NCBI GenBank assembly: GCA_946811185.2
Contig: OX328104.1
Span: forward strand, 46,050,505-46,114,504
DNA: 64,000 bases
Direction: 5' to 3'
Origin: Hippopus hippopus
Taxonomy: Eukaryota > Mollusca > Bivalvia > Cardiida > Cardiidae
The notes under the pieces are model-generated. The model saw only the letters and a list, made by a program, of their open reading frames with translations, was not told where the DNA came from and did no database searches. Shown here piece by piece: positions 33,957 through 45,717 of this stretch. The position numbers and the translations under genes are program-made. Positions within the stretch are counted from its first letter, which is position 1. Every line of letters begins with the position of its first letter.

Positions 33957-34180
33957 GAACTCTTTACCACATGAAAAAATGTGGACTTATCCAAACCTAA
34001 AGCATTTGCAGACAACAAATTAAATATGGATCAAATGGTGGTATTTGCTTTTGAAAATGGAGAAAACCTTGAGGAAAAAGAGAAAATGGTGGCTACCAGC
34101 TCTGTGTCCTTTTCTCATTATGTGTTCAAAAGACCTCAATCTCACTGTCACTAACTTTCTGATTGTGTGGTAAATGGTCA
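33957..34180 (-). mobile_element. MITE-C
   Basis: TGAACTCTTTACCACATGAA to GATTGTGTGGTAAATGG. Palindrome degraded (GGTGGCTACCAGC). Confidence 0.6.
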
Positions 34181-34243
34181 AATTCTATCTACACTATACT
34201 TCTATATTTGCATCTTTTTTCCCCATTGAATGCTGTCCACTCT

Positions 34244-34457
34244 TTTCTGAACTGAAATTTTTTAGACTTGTCTGAATTAAAAGTATTTGCAGACAACATA
34301 ACACATGTGACTCACAAATTGAAATTTGTTTTGGGAAGGGTAGAAAACATTTTAGGAAACGAAGAAAATATGGGTTTATAGCATTTTCTCCTTTTCCTAC
34401 AATGTTTTCAAAAATTTTTTAAGGATTGTTAAAACTGTGGATTGTGTAGTAAAGAGC
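34244..34457 (-). mobile_element. MITE-C
   Basis: GACTTGTCTGAATTAAAAGT to GGATTGTGTAGTAAAGAGCC. Confidence 0.6.
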
Positions 34458-35114
34458 CAAAACAGCTGAAAAATTGAAAAACATTTACACGTATTTGCAA
34501 GTTTCTAAATAAACTGAATAAATACTAGAATGTTTCGTTTGTTTTTATTTTTAATACCCCCCAGAACACTTCAGAGGAGTAGGTAACATACTGATTTCAA
34601 GTAAACATTTTATCTGTAGAAAAGTTGGGTTTACAAAGGATGTGCATTTTTTTTTTATCTAGAACACACATTCTGGACACAAATTTAAAATTACAAGTAT
34701 CCACTTTTGTTGCCCTTCAGAGTTATAAAGTGAAAAAAAATGAGGCAATATCATTAAGCTGCAAATTATTGACTCAAAATTCTTTTTGTCCAGATAATCT
34801 AACTACATTGGACAGATTAACGATCAGGCTGAATTTTCTGTTCAGTGTAATCTTGATCTACAATCCAAACTATACTTGAAAAGTGTTTATTGGCCTGATT
34901 TTGTTTCATTATGCATAGTATTCGAGCAAAAAGGAATATAGAGATATACACTTGGAGGCTACTTAAGCACCCTGAAATTCAGAATATAAATGTGTCCACG
35001 GTAAACTTGTCCAGGAAAAGTAGAACACATAAAAGAGTCCAAAAAGTTGTCTTAATGGACATAAAACCAACAGGAAAACTACACAATAATATCTTAATTT
35101 TGAACTGTTACTGC
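34458..35114. other. unassigned sequence
   Basis: AT-rich. It contains a weak MITE-D core at 34790-34870 (GATCAGGCTGAATTTTCTG) and otherwise nothing recognised; open frames here have low-complexity composition. Confidence 0.4.
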
Positions 35115-35268
35115 CCAGCCAGGTAGCTCAATGGTTAGCATATCTGATTCGTGACCTGGTGGTTGCAGGTTTGACATCCAGTTGCAGCAAACTTCCTTTT
35201 TGGCGCTTTTTTGCCTCTCACCTCTGATGCCTGTAAGAAAAATAGTCATTGACTTGGAATGAAAGTGC
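35115..35268 (+). mobile_element. SINE-G, 3' truncated
   Basis: CAGCCAGGTAGCTCAATGG A-box and GTTGCAGGTTTGACATCC decayed B-box. Body TTGCCTCTCACCTCTGATGC. Cut by MITE-D. Confidence 0.65.
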
Positions 35269-35446
35269 TTTTGCGGACAGCCTAGATGAAGATCAGACTG
35301 CACAAAATGTGCAGTCTGATCTTTGATCTACTCTGTTCAATATTATATTTTCTTTCTGCCGAAATCAACTTTGTAATTGCAATATTTGGTTTTTGACTAT
35401 AGAGTGGAAATTTTTTTTCAGTTTACTCAACAGTTTAGGGGCTAAA
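35263..35446 (+). mobile_element. MITE-D
   Basis: GTGCTTTTGCGGACAGCC, palindrome GATCAGACTGCACAAAATG, end CAGTTTAGGGGCTAAAA. Confidence 0.65.
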
Positions 35447-35805
35447 ACCTCATTTTTATTTCAAAGAAGTGCTGCTGCTCCTCAATTTCATATAGATCAG
35501 ACACATTTTACCTGGAAATTAAAGTGGCATGACTTGCCCGAAGTGTAGGAGAGATTAGAAAGCCTTGGAAAATTTTGGCATAGGGGCTCCTAGCCTAGGC
35601 AGTCAAAGTATTTTCTCTAAGACAAGGTAGGTTAATTTAAGCTGAGTGAAGGGGGGGGGGCGCAGAGCGAGAACAAGGCAAGTTTGGGTAGATTTATATT
35701 ACCCTAAAGAAATCATTTTGCCTCATTGTGACAAAGATAGAAAATAATAAATATGAAAATACCTGTTTAATAAGAAGACCTATTGATGCTTGATAAAAAT
35801 CTAAT
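35447..35805. other. unassigned sequence
   Basis: No gene. A 10-G run lies at about 35651. Confidence 0.4.
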
Positions 35806-36460
35806 GCTACTCTCTCACTATTGCGTATCAGCGGCGTATGCAGCAAAATTTCTTTACGCAGGTCAATCGCCAAGAACTGAGGCGTATTTTAGTTCATAAT
35901 TAAAGACACGGCGTATGTTCGAAGTTTCTGTGGCGTTTCTGTGGCATGTCTGCATACGTATGGCTTTCAAGGGACTTAAAGTACGGCGTACTGAGGCGTA
36001 AGCGTGGCATAACCGCTTCGTTAGCATGACGTTCCTTTCTTATGTGCAGCCTTGACATTGTGTAAATACGGCGGTCACCGACGGAAAACGGCTCTGCTCA
36101 TTTCGTTGCTGTCATTCGCTCAAAAGAAGTCACACCTTTCATCTTAGGCCTAACCAATACGTTCGCGTGACGTAATAAGTGTTCGAGCTACGTTTCCTAG
36201 ACGTCATTGCTGCGTTGTTTTCACTTTTACGGCGTATGTGTGACAAAAGCACAGCGTATCGGAGCTGCTACGTTTGTGCTACGTATTTTTAAGTGCGGAC
36301 TTAAAAAAACGTCGCACCTCTGCGTACAAGGAGATCATGCTACGTACCAAAGAGTATTAGCTACGTAAGTTTACGTTACTGTGGCATTGTCGCGGCGTTC
36401 CTTTCTTATCGCGATACGCCGTACATACGCAAGCCAATACGCAAAAGTGAGACAGCGTCT
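35806..36460. mobile_element. CGGCGTA-rich element with inverted ends
   Basis: The left end GCTACTCTCTCACTATTGCG and right end CGCAAAAGTGAGACAGCGTC are complementary with few mismatches. Between them GGCGTA, ACGGCGTA, TACGTA and GCGTAT words recur more than 25 times. No open frame of note. Non-autonomous DNA transposon by structure (inference). Confidence 0.55.
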
Positions 36461-37145
36461 TAACCTTCTATCGTTGCCGTCATCTAGTTTAGTCCACAGT
36501 CCATCCTGTCGAATAAGTTGCAAGAGAAACCTCCATTAAAATTTTTCGAATGTTATATCTGCATTGAACACCTTATTTGTTTGTAGTTCTAGTGCATGCT
36601 AGCACTTTTGCCGAATGATGTTTAACAGAACTTGTTCAATCTAAAATCTAGCAAACCGAAAGTAGCGACAATGCACTACAGGAACCGGAAATGCGCTGAT
36701 CACAACAGAGATGATGGGATTCTGTCTATATTTTACGCGAAGAACAGCGAAAATCACAAGTAAAATTTCGTTACACAGTCTGTACTCAACTGCATTATTT
36801 TGGGCGTGATTCATTGTAGAAGAAAAAACTAGTACCCATTTGTCTTTTGTAAACCGTGCGATAGGATATGAACGTTCGATAAACAGAAGTTTCTGTGTGG
36901 AGTTTGCGAAAAAGCCCAATCTCTCAGCTTGCCTGTATGTATTTTTAGAAATGGAAAACCCACATTATTGTATTTGAAAATTGTGTTTAAGGTCGGTTCA
37001 GCATACTCCGATACACGGTAGCTTTTGTACAGGCGTAGGAATTTTCATGCATAATTTTGTATGCAGTAGTACATGATTGTAGACCTATAATATAATGTGC
37101 TATATTTGCAGAAACAGGCATCCTGTGACACGGTAAAATAGAAGG
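36461..37145. other. unassigned sequence
   Basis: No recognised gene or repeat. The minus open frame 36641-36919 has no homology I can name. Confidence 0.4.
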
Positions 37146-37147
37146 CT

Positions 37148-37181
37148 AATTTTTTTTTTTTTTTTTTTTTATCAGAAGACC

Positions 37182-37210
<29 letters not shown>
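37148..37210. repeat. poly-T / poly-A pair
   Basis: About 22 T, then ATCAGAAGACC, then about 28 A: a potential hairpin. The following 37211-37275 (GGGTAACC complement, AGGTAGGGTCTGG) is the inverted counterpart of 33838-33920. Confidence 0.7.
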
Positions 37211-37213
<3 letters not shown>

Positions 37214-37278
37214 GGTCGGGGCAAAATCTCCAGGTAGGGTCTGGTTACCCGAAACAAACTATTTTTTTTCTTACGCCT

Positions 37279-37452
37279 AACCAATGAAAATAGGTGTTTC
37301 AAATTGGTGGAAGCTGGAACACTGGACAATTTTCTCGATAGAAAAAAGGTTCTTACAGCCTATTTACTGTAAATTGTTTAAGGGTTGAGGCTGATATGGT
37401 TTAAGATTGATAGACCTGAAGTGTTACTTGTCGGATATGGAACAGCTTTCGT
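37279..37452 (+). repeat. direct-repeat unit X, copy 1
   Basis: ACCAATGAAAATAGGTGTTT through GGATATGGAACAGCTTTCG, nearly identical to 37592-37772. Confidence 0.75.
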
Positions 37453-37595
37453 TTGAACATAATGTGTTTTTCATTGTAGGAACCTTTTTTCCACCTGAAA
37501 ACGTCAAGCCATCTAAACTGTAATCCATTATGGTGTTCTGTGCAGATTTTGTAAAACTTTTTCTCATTGATTGAGGTTAGACACACATCCGTGGA
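37450..37595 (+). repeat. direct-repeat unit Y, copy 2
   Basis: It matches 33680-33836 and lies between the two X copies. Confidence 0.7.
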
Positions 37596-37772
37596 TAACC
37601 AATGAAAATAGGTGTTTCAAAATGGTGGAAGCTGGAACACTGGACAGTTTCTCAATAGATAAAAGGTTCTTACAGCCTATTTACTGTAAATTGTTTAAGG
37701 GTTGAGGCTGATATGGTTTAAGATTGATAGACCTGAAGTGTTACTTGTCGGATATGGAACAGCTTTCGTTTT
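37592..37772 (+). repeat. direct-repeat unit X, copy 2
   Basis: Near-identical to 37279-37452; the X-Y-X order is visible by eye. Confidence 0.75.
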
Positions 37773-37796
37773 AAAATAGGTTTTATCTCTTGAAAA

Positions 37797-38095
37797 TTTT
37801 AGCGAATTGATGCAATCAGATCTCTTCCGAGTTGGTTTGTTTGACAGTTTCAAGCTCGATACTTCTTAGCAAATTGAAATGTCTGAAATTTTGACGTGAT
37901 TTCCTTGTAGAATAATGTTTTCACAATCCATTGGTACTATGGATATTGAAACTGGTTGTAAAATGACTTGTAAACGTCGTGAAATCCGTGACAAGAGTAT
38001 TGAAAATATGTTGGGAGTTGTTTACGTTTCAGTGTATTAGTGTTTAATATTATGATTTCAGACACTGTCCCTCGCCATTCACCTGTGGTTAGAAC
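37797..38095 (+). repeat. right arm of inverted duplication
   Basis: Complement of 33285-33590: GATGCAATCAGATCTCTTCC, CCATTGGTACTATGGATATT and CTCGCCATTCACCTGTGG. Confidence 0.6.
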
Positions 38096-39851
38096 TCGTG
38101 TCTGTAGCTAATTTTGTGACTACATATTGGCGTATCGAAATTTATCTCAAACTCTTGTTTTATCTTCTTTCTCTAAATTCTTTTTTTAATTTTTAAATAA
38201 TAATAGCATTTGTTATATATTTAAAACTGGCTCACTAAATAAGAACAAAGACTAAATATTTCCATAATGATAGACATGAAAGACTTAATAATTCCATAGT
38301 AATAGACGTGAGTGGATTTCATAGTTTGGAATATTATCTGCTGTTAATGCCTTTACATGCCTTTCAAAATCAGTGATAGACAATTTATCATTAACACCTT
38401 GACTTGCAGATACAAATACACTACAAATTTACATGCAACTACCAACCCTTTATTGTACTAAAGTGGTAGTACTACAAGCGCATTTTCATATTTTCCACTG
38501 AAATTTACCATACTGACAAACCTAGAATTTAGGAAACTTCAATAGTCTATCAATACTAGGTTGGGGCAAACAAACAGGGATGAATGAGCCCAGGCAAATA
38601 AACCCTGGGACGAAACAACCTGTTCCCTTTGATAACAGCAGGGATATGCCAACGCCGCAATTCTGTGATATTATCGTGGTAAAAATCAGCGAAATCGCAT
38701 TAAAAACTTCTAAATGCGGGAAAAAATCACATTCAAAATAAAAGATTGGTGATCACATGAAAAGAATTTTCACTTTCGTTTTTGATAGTCAGTGAGGGAC
38801 ATAAATCATTCAGACTGGTGTACATGTGTTTATAAATCAGTATCATGCAGACGCTTGGCCTAGACTGCATTATGCACTTTAAATAATCCTTTCGGATGAC
38901 CGCTTGTTTTTATTCCATAAAGTGTTTATTGTGTCACAAGTTTGCAGACAGAGTTTTTGATAAAAAAATACCACCAAAACAAGACTGAAGCCGAAAGAGA
39001 GCAACAAATGATAAGCCCTAACTCCGAGGCTCCGAGTAAAAATGGCTTCAAAACCATGACTGGTTTCGGTATGATCAAGAGAAAAACTTAATGTGTACTA
39101 CTGTCGAGAACTGCTCTGTTCGAAAACCGTATCAATCAGTACAAACAATTTTAAGACATCTTGAAAGTAAGAAACCACAAACACACTGTAGCTACCCCAA
39201 AATCACGCTTAGATTTTGAAACCGACGTCAAAAAAGTTTACTCTCAGAGATTGGCAGGAATATTAACATGCATTAAATGTGTAATTTGGTTGCTTAAAGA
39301 GGAGATCGCTGCACTTCTTTGTATTTGAAGGATCAGCAGAACTACATGTTACAGAATTTTACAGTTCTGATCCCCCTAAGTTTGAGTATGTGTCATAGGC
39401 TATGATATATCTTGGAGTTAAAAGAATATGTTAGAACTTTGTAGCAGAATGGGGGGTGAATTCATATTTACTTCAATTCAGTTTTGAGCAAGTTTGTATC
39501 CCATTTTTATAGACTTATTCGGTACTGAAACAGTTCTCGTAATTTTTGAAAAAATCTCACTGAAAAAATCCATATGGGATTTTTCTCTCATAGCTTTAAT
39601 CTGACAGGCATATCCCTGTAACAGCATGTGATTTCTTCTACCAATCTTTGACCATATGATATTTCAGTTTTTGAAAGTCGGGCAAAATTGGTCTCTTATG
39701 ACAATAATATGATGCTTTTAGCGTAAACAAATGAAGGTTACAGTCTACACATCCCCCATCTGACCACGTCCTCATCAAACACATCTTCATCACATGGGCA
39801 GAGTCCCATAGATGGTCAGAAATTATTGCTCTTCCAGAGAACATAAATCAT
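38096..39851. other. unassigned sequence, lowest repeat density of the window
   Basis: I see no MITE, SINE or recognised exon here apart from GGATGAATGAGCCCAGG-like wording near 38575-38632. The minus open frame 39638-39844 is unsupported. It could hold introns or regulatory sequence. Confidence 0.35.
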
Positions 39852-40019
39852 TAATTTATCCATATTCAAAGTATTTTTAGACAAAATTTTGTGATTCAAA
39901 TGATGGAATTTGTCTTTTGTCAAGGGTTTTTTGGAAAAAAGAAAATGCAAGCTAATTTGTTTTCCTGTAATGTTTTCAAAAGTCTTCTGAAAAGCATAAA
40001 CTTATTTGGTGAAGGGTAC
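39852..40019 (-). mobile_element. MITE-C, diverged
   Basis: TATTTTTAGACAAAATTTTG arm, degraded palindrome, TATTTGGTGAAGGGTA end. Confidence 0.5.
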
Positions 40020-40179
40020 TCAAATAAATTCTTGTCAAATCTACTTATTGAGTAGAGGGAAGAAGACTGCGAATTTCTCCAGAATATTTTGTTAAGTCAT
40101 GCTGCCATAGTAACTCTCAAAAATTGTGCTGCTAATCTAGTACAAATTTATTACCATTTATGAAATGGTTCTCTGTTTT

Positions 40180-40382
40180 AAGACCCTTGGAAAGAAGGTG
40201 TTTAATAATATATTTCGGGAAAAGGAGAAAATGATAATTATAACCAGGATTTTGTCCTTTCCCTAAAATGTTTTTTTAACTCTTTCAGAAACAGTCCCAT
40301 GGTTGAGCCGCTTTTGTTTTCCACATACTCTTTCAGTAAGAACAATTTTAACAACAGTAATTGTTGTCTGGTAGAAAGTTTA
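40180..40382 (+). mobile_element. MITE-C, diverged
   Basis: ATTTCGGGAAAAGGAGAAAA and AATTGTTGTCTGGTAGAAAG. Confidence 0.5.
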
Positions 40383-40459
40383 TTATAAATCTTATTTACT
40401 TGCAGGTGACATGGTGAACATATTTCAAGATTGAATATTTAGTGGTTTTCGGTTTGCAG

Positions 40460-40575
40460 CACTTGCAGCTGTGGTATTCATGGGATTATTCTGGGGAATG
40501 ACACTGAAGAGTCCTAATCTAAGCCTAGTGAAACCCAGAAAACAGATGAACAAGTTAGCTTTTGCCATTATCTGA
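40460..40575 (+). other. possible last coding exon of a membrane protein, weak
   Basis: TTTTCGGTTTGCAG is a fair splice acceptor. It is followed by 37 open codons, LAAVVFMGLFWGMTLK then a polar SPNLSLVKPRKQMNK tail, ending in TGA at 40573-40575. This resembles a transmembrane segment plus a short C-terminus. I recognise no family and found no upstream exon, so treat it as a candidate only. Confidence 0.2.
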
Positions 40576-42024
40576 CTGGTATAGTGTTGAAAGTGATGTA
40601 AAACATCAAATGGAGACAAATCTGGGACTGGTTGGAGATAAACACTGGACAAAGGTACATGTACATGTATGTACAAACTTTATTCTAAATAATCAAAGTT
40701 CTTTTGATGCTCCTGCCATTTCAAATGCATGTGGCATATAGTATCCCTGCTGTCTGTAGGCATGTTATCAACATCTTGTGAATAGTAAGAAAAATGGTTT
40801 CTGTTTGTCATCTTTGAATACAATCACAGCTAAATGATGTCAAAATATAGGTCATAGCATAATGTCTTTTGATTATTGCTCCCCCTCTAAATAACCCTCC
40901 CCCAGGCTTTTTCAAACCAAAATTGGACTTACCAGATAGCCAATCCATCAATAAAGTTGAAATAAATCAGCTGGAAGAAACTTACGGCATTGGCATATAA
41001 TCCCAATTACTTCACAAAGCAATGTCATTTACACCTGACTATCCAAACATAAGTACACTTCTGATAATATGATAACTTCCAGTAACACAGATTTGTCAGC
41101 TAACTTGGAAAAACTTTCAGATAGTGAAAATATCAACGACTAATGTCCAACATTAATCTTGAATGCTATGTTATGTCAAAATGAATCCTGATCAGTGGTA
41201 AAATCGACATTCTGCAGTAATACAGCGGATTTCTCAAATGGCGAACACTTTACAGTCGGTACTGACTTAAAACCAAACGGTAATGCTATTGTACTCCTTG
41301 GAAAATTCTGTGTTGTTTTTACCTTTATTACTCGCCCCCGTTTTGGAAAATGTAATGCCTCCAGGGGCACTAAAAAGAGACAATACCGTAGGTCAGGAAG
41401 CTGGAGTTGGATCTATGATAAAATCTACTTTTAAGTGACCATTTTTCATCTTCATTTTAGATAAAGTACAGGTTTCTGTTTGTAATTTTCTGAAATATTA
41501 CTGTATTTGATTTTTTTTTTTAATTTGCTACATCCATTGGTATATGAGGGTCCCTCATTACCTTACAGTGAATAAATGCACATAATCATATATATAACTT
41601 ATATCCAGATATGCAAAACATACGTTGTATTTGATTTTTACACACTTGTATATTATCGAAAGTTGTATTTGATTTTTACACACTTGTATATTATCGAAAG
41701 ATGTATGTCGGATTTGATGTAGGGTTGGGTTTTTCAGGAGAGGGTCCTTGAGCAAGACAGTACAGAGACCTAAACTTGTACTGTTGAAACTCATGACGTA
41801 CTTGAATGAGCTATTTCTGTCATATGCTTTAAATAATGATATAAGCGGAGTAAAACTTTATTCAGTCAATAAACTATCAATTTCATTTTTATCTTTTGCT
41901 TCTTCAGCTGAGTTTTATCTGCTTACACATATGTTTACCATGTAAACATTAGTAATGCATTCACCCTGAAAGAGCAAACAAGATTGAAATTTTCAATCAG
42001 GAATAACAAGGTGACTAGTTGCCA
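40576..42024. other. unassigned sequence
   Basis: No confident gene. A stretch at 41190-41400 has higher GC and open frames on both strands (plus 41195-41434, minus 41176-41370) with a TCTCTTTTTAG acceptor-like site on the minus strand, but no recognisable protein. Confidence 0.35.
41625..41700. repeat. 38-bp perfect tandem duplication
   Basis: TTGTATTTGATTTTTACACA...ATTATCGAAAG occurs twice without change (41625-41662, 41663-41700). Confidence 0.85.
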
Positions 42025-42497
42025 TTTCAAAACTGCCTTTGTACAGAATGTGTCTTTATAGTGGTCAGGGTAGATCTCGGGTCAGTCTGCAGTAACATGC
42101 TGTCTGATCCTGGATCTCTACTGGCTGGAAAGGTAACTATAGTTGTGAAAGTGCTTTTAAACAGAACATGATGTTTGGTGAAGATCCCAGGTCAGTCTGC
42201 AGTAAACATGCAGTGTGATTTTGAATCTTTACTGGCTGCAACGGCAACAATAGTTGTAAAAGGCAGTTGAAGGGTTTTAACTCCTAGGGCCAAAAATAAA
42301 CCAAAAGAACCTTTTCAGCCTAGAAATAAAGGTAAAATGTTTGCAGTTTCAAGGCTGCTCTTGTACAGAATGTCTCGGCAAAGCGGACAATAATTAGATA
42401 AAAAAACAGACTGCACATTTTGTGCAGTCTGTTCTTGATCTACACTGGCCACAAAGACAACTATTGTCGTGAAAGGCACTTGAAGGGTTTTAAAGAA
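42025..42497. repeat. three consecutive MITE-D-like units
   Basis: Cores CGGGTCAGTCTGCAGTAACA (42078), CAGGTCAGTCTGCAGTAAAC (42190) and CAGACTGCACATTTTGTGC (42409). Each is followed by ...TACTGGC(T/C)..AA and AACTAT.GT.GTGAAAG.GC. Only the third keeps a good palindrome. Confidence 0.55.
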
Positions 42498-42719
42498 GAG
42501 GTGGAATCAGAGCTAAAATCAATGCGAATTTTGCTTTTTATTTTCAGGAAGACAATTTGATGTAGAGATGGGTACCAAACTAAATCTTTCCAGCTAGCAG
42601 TATTGGACTCTGAAGTGTTAAGTTTTAACCTGTTTCTGCGAGAAATAAAAAGGAACTGTAATTTCAAGTCTGTTTTGACCCATGGGAAATTTAGCAAATC
42701 TTCAAGAATTGTCTTGTTG

Positions 42720-42932
42720 TAACCCTTTACCAAACATTCCTGAATTTTACGGCCCTAAGGAAAAGGGCTTTTGAAAACGTTGAGGGAAAAGGAGAAAAAA
42801 ATGGTAACCACCATTTTCTCCTTTTCCCACCATGTTTTCTACCCTTTTGTCTTTTGAGCCATATTTGAATTGTCATCTGCAAATGCTTTGAATTTGAGCC
42901 AGTCTAAAATTTGGTTGTCTGTTCAAGGGTTA
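42720..42932 (+). mobile_element. MITE-C
   Basis: TAACCCTTTACCAAACATTC to TCTGTTCAAGGGTTA. Palindrome ATGGTAACCACCAT. Confidence 0.7.
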
Positions 42933-42937
42933 CTCCA

Positions 42938-43162
42938 TTAACTCTTAACCACACAACAAAATTGTAGACTTGTCCAAATTAAGAGTATCTGCAGACACCA
43001 GTTTAAATGTGACTCAAATTATGGAACCTGTCTTTGATTGGTTTGAAAACATCGTGGAAAAAGGAGAAAATGCTGGTTACCAGCATTTTCTTCTTTTCCC
43101 ACAATGTTTTCAAAAGGCCTCTTCTCTAGGAGAAACTTGGGATTGTGTGGTAAAGGGTTAAA
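42938..43162 (-). mobile_element. MITE-C, complete
   Basis: TTAACTCTTAACCACACAAC to GATTGTGTGGTAAAGGGTTA. It is head-to-head with the previous copy, 5 bp apart. Confidence 0.75.
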
Positions 43163-43365
43163 CACATAATCCAAAGCCTTTTTTCTCAGGTGTGTTGAAA
43201 TGTGGGATTGTTTGATTAAAGGTAAAAAGGTACTCTGCTTTCAGGTATCTTTCCTTTACAATTTTCAATGTTTAGAGTGACAAATAAGAAAAATGGAAAA
43301 TGTGCTTAAGTCTGTGGAAAAAGAGACACTGCAGTGTCTAAATGCTGTTTTTCCTGAATATCTGG

Positions 43366-43600
43366 CGTGGCAAGGTAGCTCAGTGGTAAGTGTATCTGAC
43401 TTGTGACCTAGTGGTTGGGAGTTCGATATTGGTTGAGCCAAACTTTCTTTCTGACAATTTTTCGCCTCTCACCACTGATGCATGTGAGAAAAATAGTCAG
43501 TGGCTTGAAAAGAAAGTTGTGGCAAGATTTGTTTTCTCTGAGCAAGCTAGAATGTTGTATGATGGTCAAAGGGAAATAACTCAACATGGTTAGTATAGGA
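43366..43600 (+). mobile_element. SINE-G
   Basis: GGCAAGGTAGCTCAGTGGTA A-box and GGGAGTTCGATATTGG B-box. Body TTTTCGCCTCTCACCACTGA. Confidence 0.7.
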
Positions 43601-43636
43601 CACTTTTGAGTTTTGCTGGTTGAAAAATACTCAGTT

Positions 43637-43861
43637 TTAACCCTTTACCACACAACCCTGAGTTTCAACCACTCTGAAAGAGAAGGCTTTTGAAAACATT
43701 CTGGAAAAAGAAAAAATGCTAGTAACCAGCATTTTCTCCTATTCCCACAAATGTTTTCCAGCCTTTCTTAGAACTAATATTTTAACAACATTTGATGTAT
43801 TGTCTGGAAATGCTTTCAATTTTTTTCTAGTCCAAAATTTTGTTGTGTGGTAAAGAGTTAA
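43637..43861 (+). mobile_element. MITE-C, complete
   Basis: TTAACCCTTTACCACACAAC to TTGTGTGGTAAAGAGTTAA. Confidence 0.75.
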
Positions 43862-44105
43862 TGATAGATTTTGCTACTTGTAGTTTAGATTTACCTAAGA
43901 TGTGTTTCATATTGAGTATGGAGCAATGTTTGTGTATAATTCCAGTGTTTTCTTCAAAAACCCTACCATTCATGCCAATAGACAAAGGTGTTTTGTGCTT
44001 CATGATTTACAGAAATCTTCTGTCAAAAACAGTTTGTCAGAACTCAGTCTTTTGTATGAATGATCATAGGGTAGACTCTTATTATATTAACACATAATGT
44101 GGGTA

Positions 44106-44335
44106 TTAAAACTCCTTACCACACAATCCTGGGTTTTAATGACTCCGAGGAAGTGACCTTTTGAAAACCTTGTGGGAAAAGGAGAAAATGCTGGTTACCA
44201 GCATTTTCTCCTTTTCCCACAAGGTTTTCTACACTTTCGTAGACGATTGCCATTATTTCAGCAATATTTAATATGTTGTCTGTGAGTGCTTTAAATTTGG
44301 ATCAGTCAGTAATCCTGTTGTTTGGTAGAGAGTTA
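44106..44335 (+). mobile_element. MITE-C, complete
   Basis: TTAAAACTCCTTACCACACA to TGTTTGGTAGAGAGTTAA. Palindrome perfect near 44170-44228. Confidence 0.75.
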
Positions 44336-44415
44336 AGGAGAACGTTACTTTTGTAGGCTTGGCTTATTATCTGTATAGACTACTAGTATTAGAATCTTTT
44401 TGGATTAACCCTTTG

Positions 44416-44712
44416 CTGAGTCCTGGTCGCACAGTTGGTGGCACACAGGACGTGAGAATAGGGGGTTGCTGGTTAGACTCCTCAGCTTGGCGAATTTCTT
44501 TCCAAGGATTGATGATAATTACTAGGACAGTATTTCTTCCTCTCTCACTGCTGATCATTTTTTCTATGATGGATATGTGGGAAAGCAGCCAGTGGCTTTG
44601 GAAGAATATTGTGCAAATTACTGGTGAAAATAAATGATATGATAGCATGGATAGGTGGACTGGCTGTCAAGATAGAAATGAGAGAATGTTGAAACACTGT
44701 ACAATCAATCAA
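44416..44712 (+). mobile_element. SINE-F
   Basis: TGAGTCCTGGTCGCACAGTT A-box region and GCTGGTTAGACTCC mutated B-box. Tail ACAATCAATCAATTTATG. Confidence 0.7.
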
Positions 44713-44724
44713 TTTATGTATTTA

Positions 44725-44933
44725 TCCCTTAAAAAGCTATCACATGTTCATCGACTCTGAAGAAGACAGCTTTTGAAAAAATTGAGGGGAAAAGAAAAAA
44801 TGTTGTCTTCTTTCCCACAATGTTTTCTACCGTTTCAAAAACAAATATTATCATTAGAGCTACACTGAATTTGTTGTCTGCAAATGCTTTGAATTTTGTG
44901 GCTTACAAAATTTTAGCGTTAGATAAAGAGTTT
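44725..44933 (+). mobile_element. MITE-C
   Basis: ATCCCTTAAAAAGCTATCAC left. Right end TTAGCGTTAGATAAAGAGTT. The palindrome lost one arm. Confidence 0.55.
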
Positions 44934-45016
44934 ATGTCCCTCTTCATGCCATTTATGGATCACATACATGTAGGTGTAAGGCAGTGGAGGGATACAGGAC
45001 CATCATGGCTCTTCCG

Positions 45017-45245
45017 TTAACTCTTTACAAAACAAGAAAATTTTCGACTAGACCAAAGTAAAAGCATTTGCAGATGATGAAATAAATGTGGCTCAAATGA
45101 TAAAATTTTTCTCTGTAGGGATAGAAAACATTGTGGGAAAGTGAGAAAATGATGGTCACCAGCATTTTCTCGTTTTCCCACAGTGTTTTCCAAAGCCTTT
45201 TTCCCCAGGGTCGTTAAAACACTGGATTGTGTGATAAAGTGTTAA
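45017..45245 (-). mobile_element. MITE-C, complete
   Basis: TTAACTCTTTACAAAACAAG to GATTGTGTGATAAAGTGTTA. Confidence 0.75.
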
Positions 45246-45279
45246 AGGTGTATTAAAATCATCTGCTGCAATTTTGTAG

Positions 45280-45390
45280 ACCCTTAAAACCTTGAAACCA
45301 TTTAAGTTGCTTTTGCAGACAATGAAGATCAAGATCAGACTACCAAACATGCAGTCTAATCTGGGATCTTGATTTTCCACCATTTCATAA
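45280..45390. mobile_element. MITE-D core
   Basis: CAGACAATGAAGATCAAGAT and GATCAGACTACCAAACATGC. Confidence 0.5.
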
Positions 45391-45474
45391 CATACTCTGG
45401 CAATAGCAACTTTTGATGTAAGGTGATGGGGTTCGGCATATCAATAATATTGTAGAAACTTGGAATATGTTTAT

Positions 45475-45634
45475 CTTTTTACCAGACTTACGAAATTTTA
45501 GACTTGTCAACGGTGAAATTTTTTAGGGGAGTGGTAGTAAAAAATTTGTGAGAAAGTACAAGATGCTGGTTACCAAGACTGTCTCCTTTCCCCATGATAT
45601 GTCTGAAAATATGGTATTATCTGGTAAAGGGTAG
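45475..45634 (-). mobile_element. MITE-C, internally deleted
   Basis: TTACCAGACTTACGAAATTT to ATTATCTGGTAAAGGGTA. Confidence 0.55.
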
Positions 45635-45717
45635 CAATTATATTGTAAAAATGTGAACAGTTTATAAATTTTCAAAGCCAGTTTTGCAGCTTTTGAAAAC
45701 ATTGTGATAAAAGGTCT

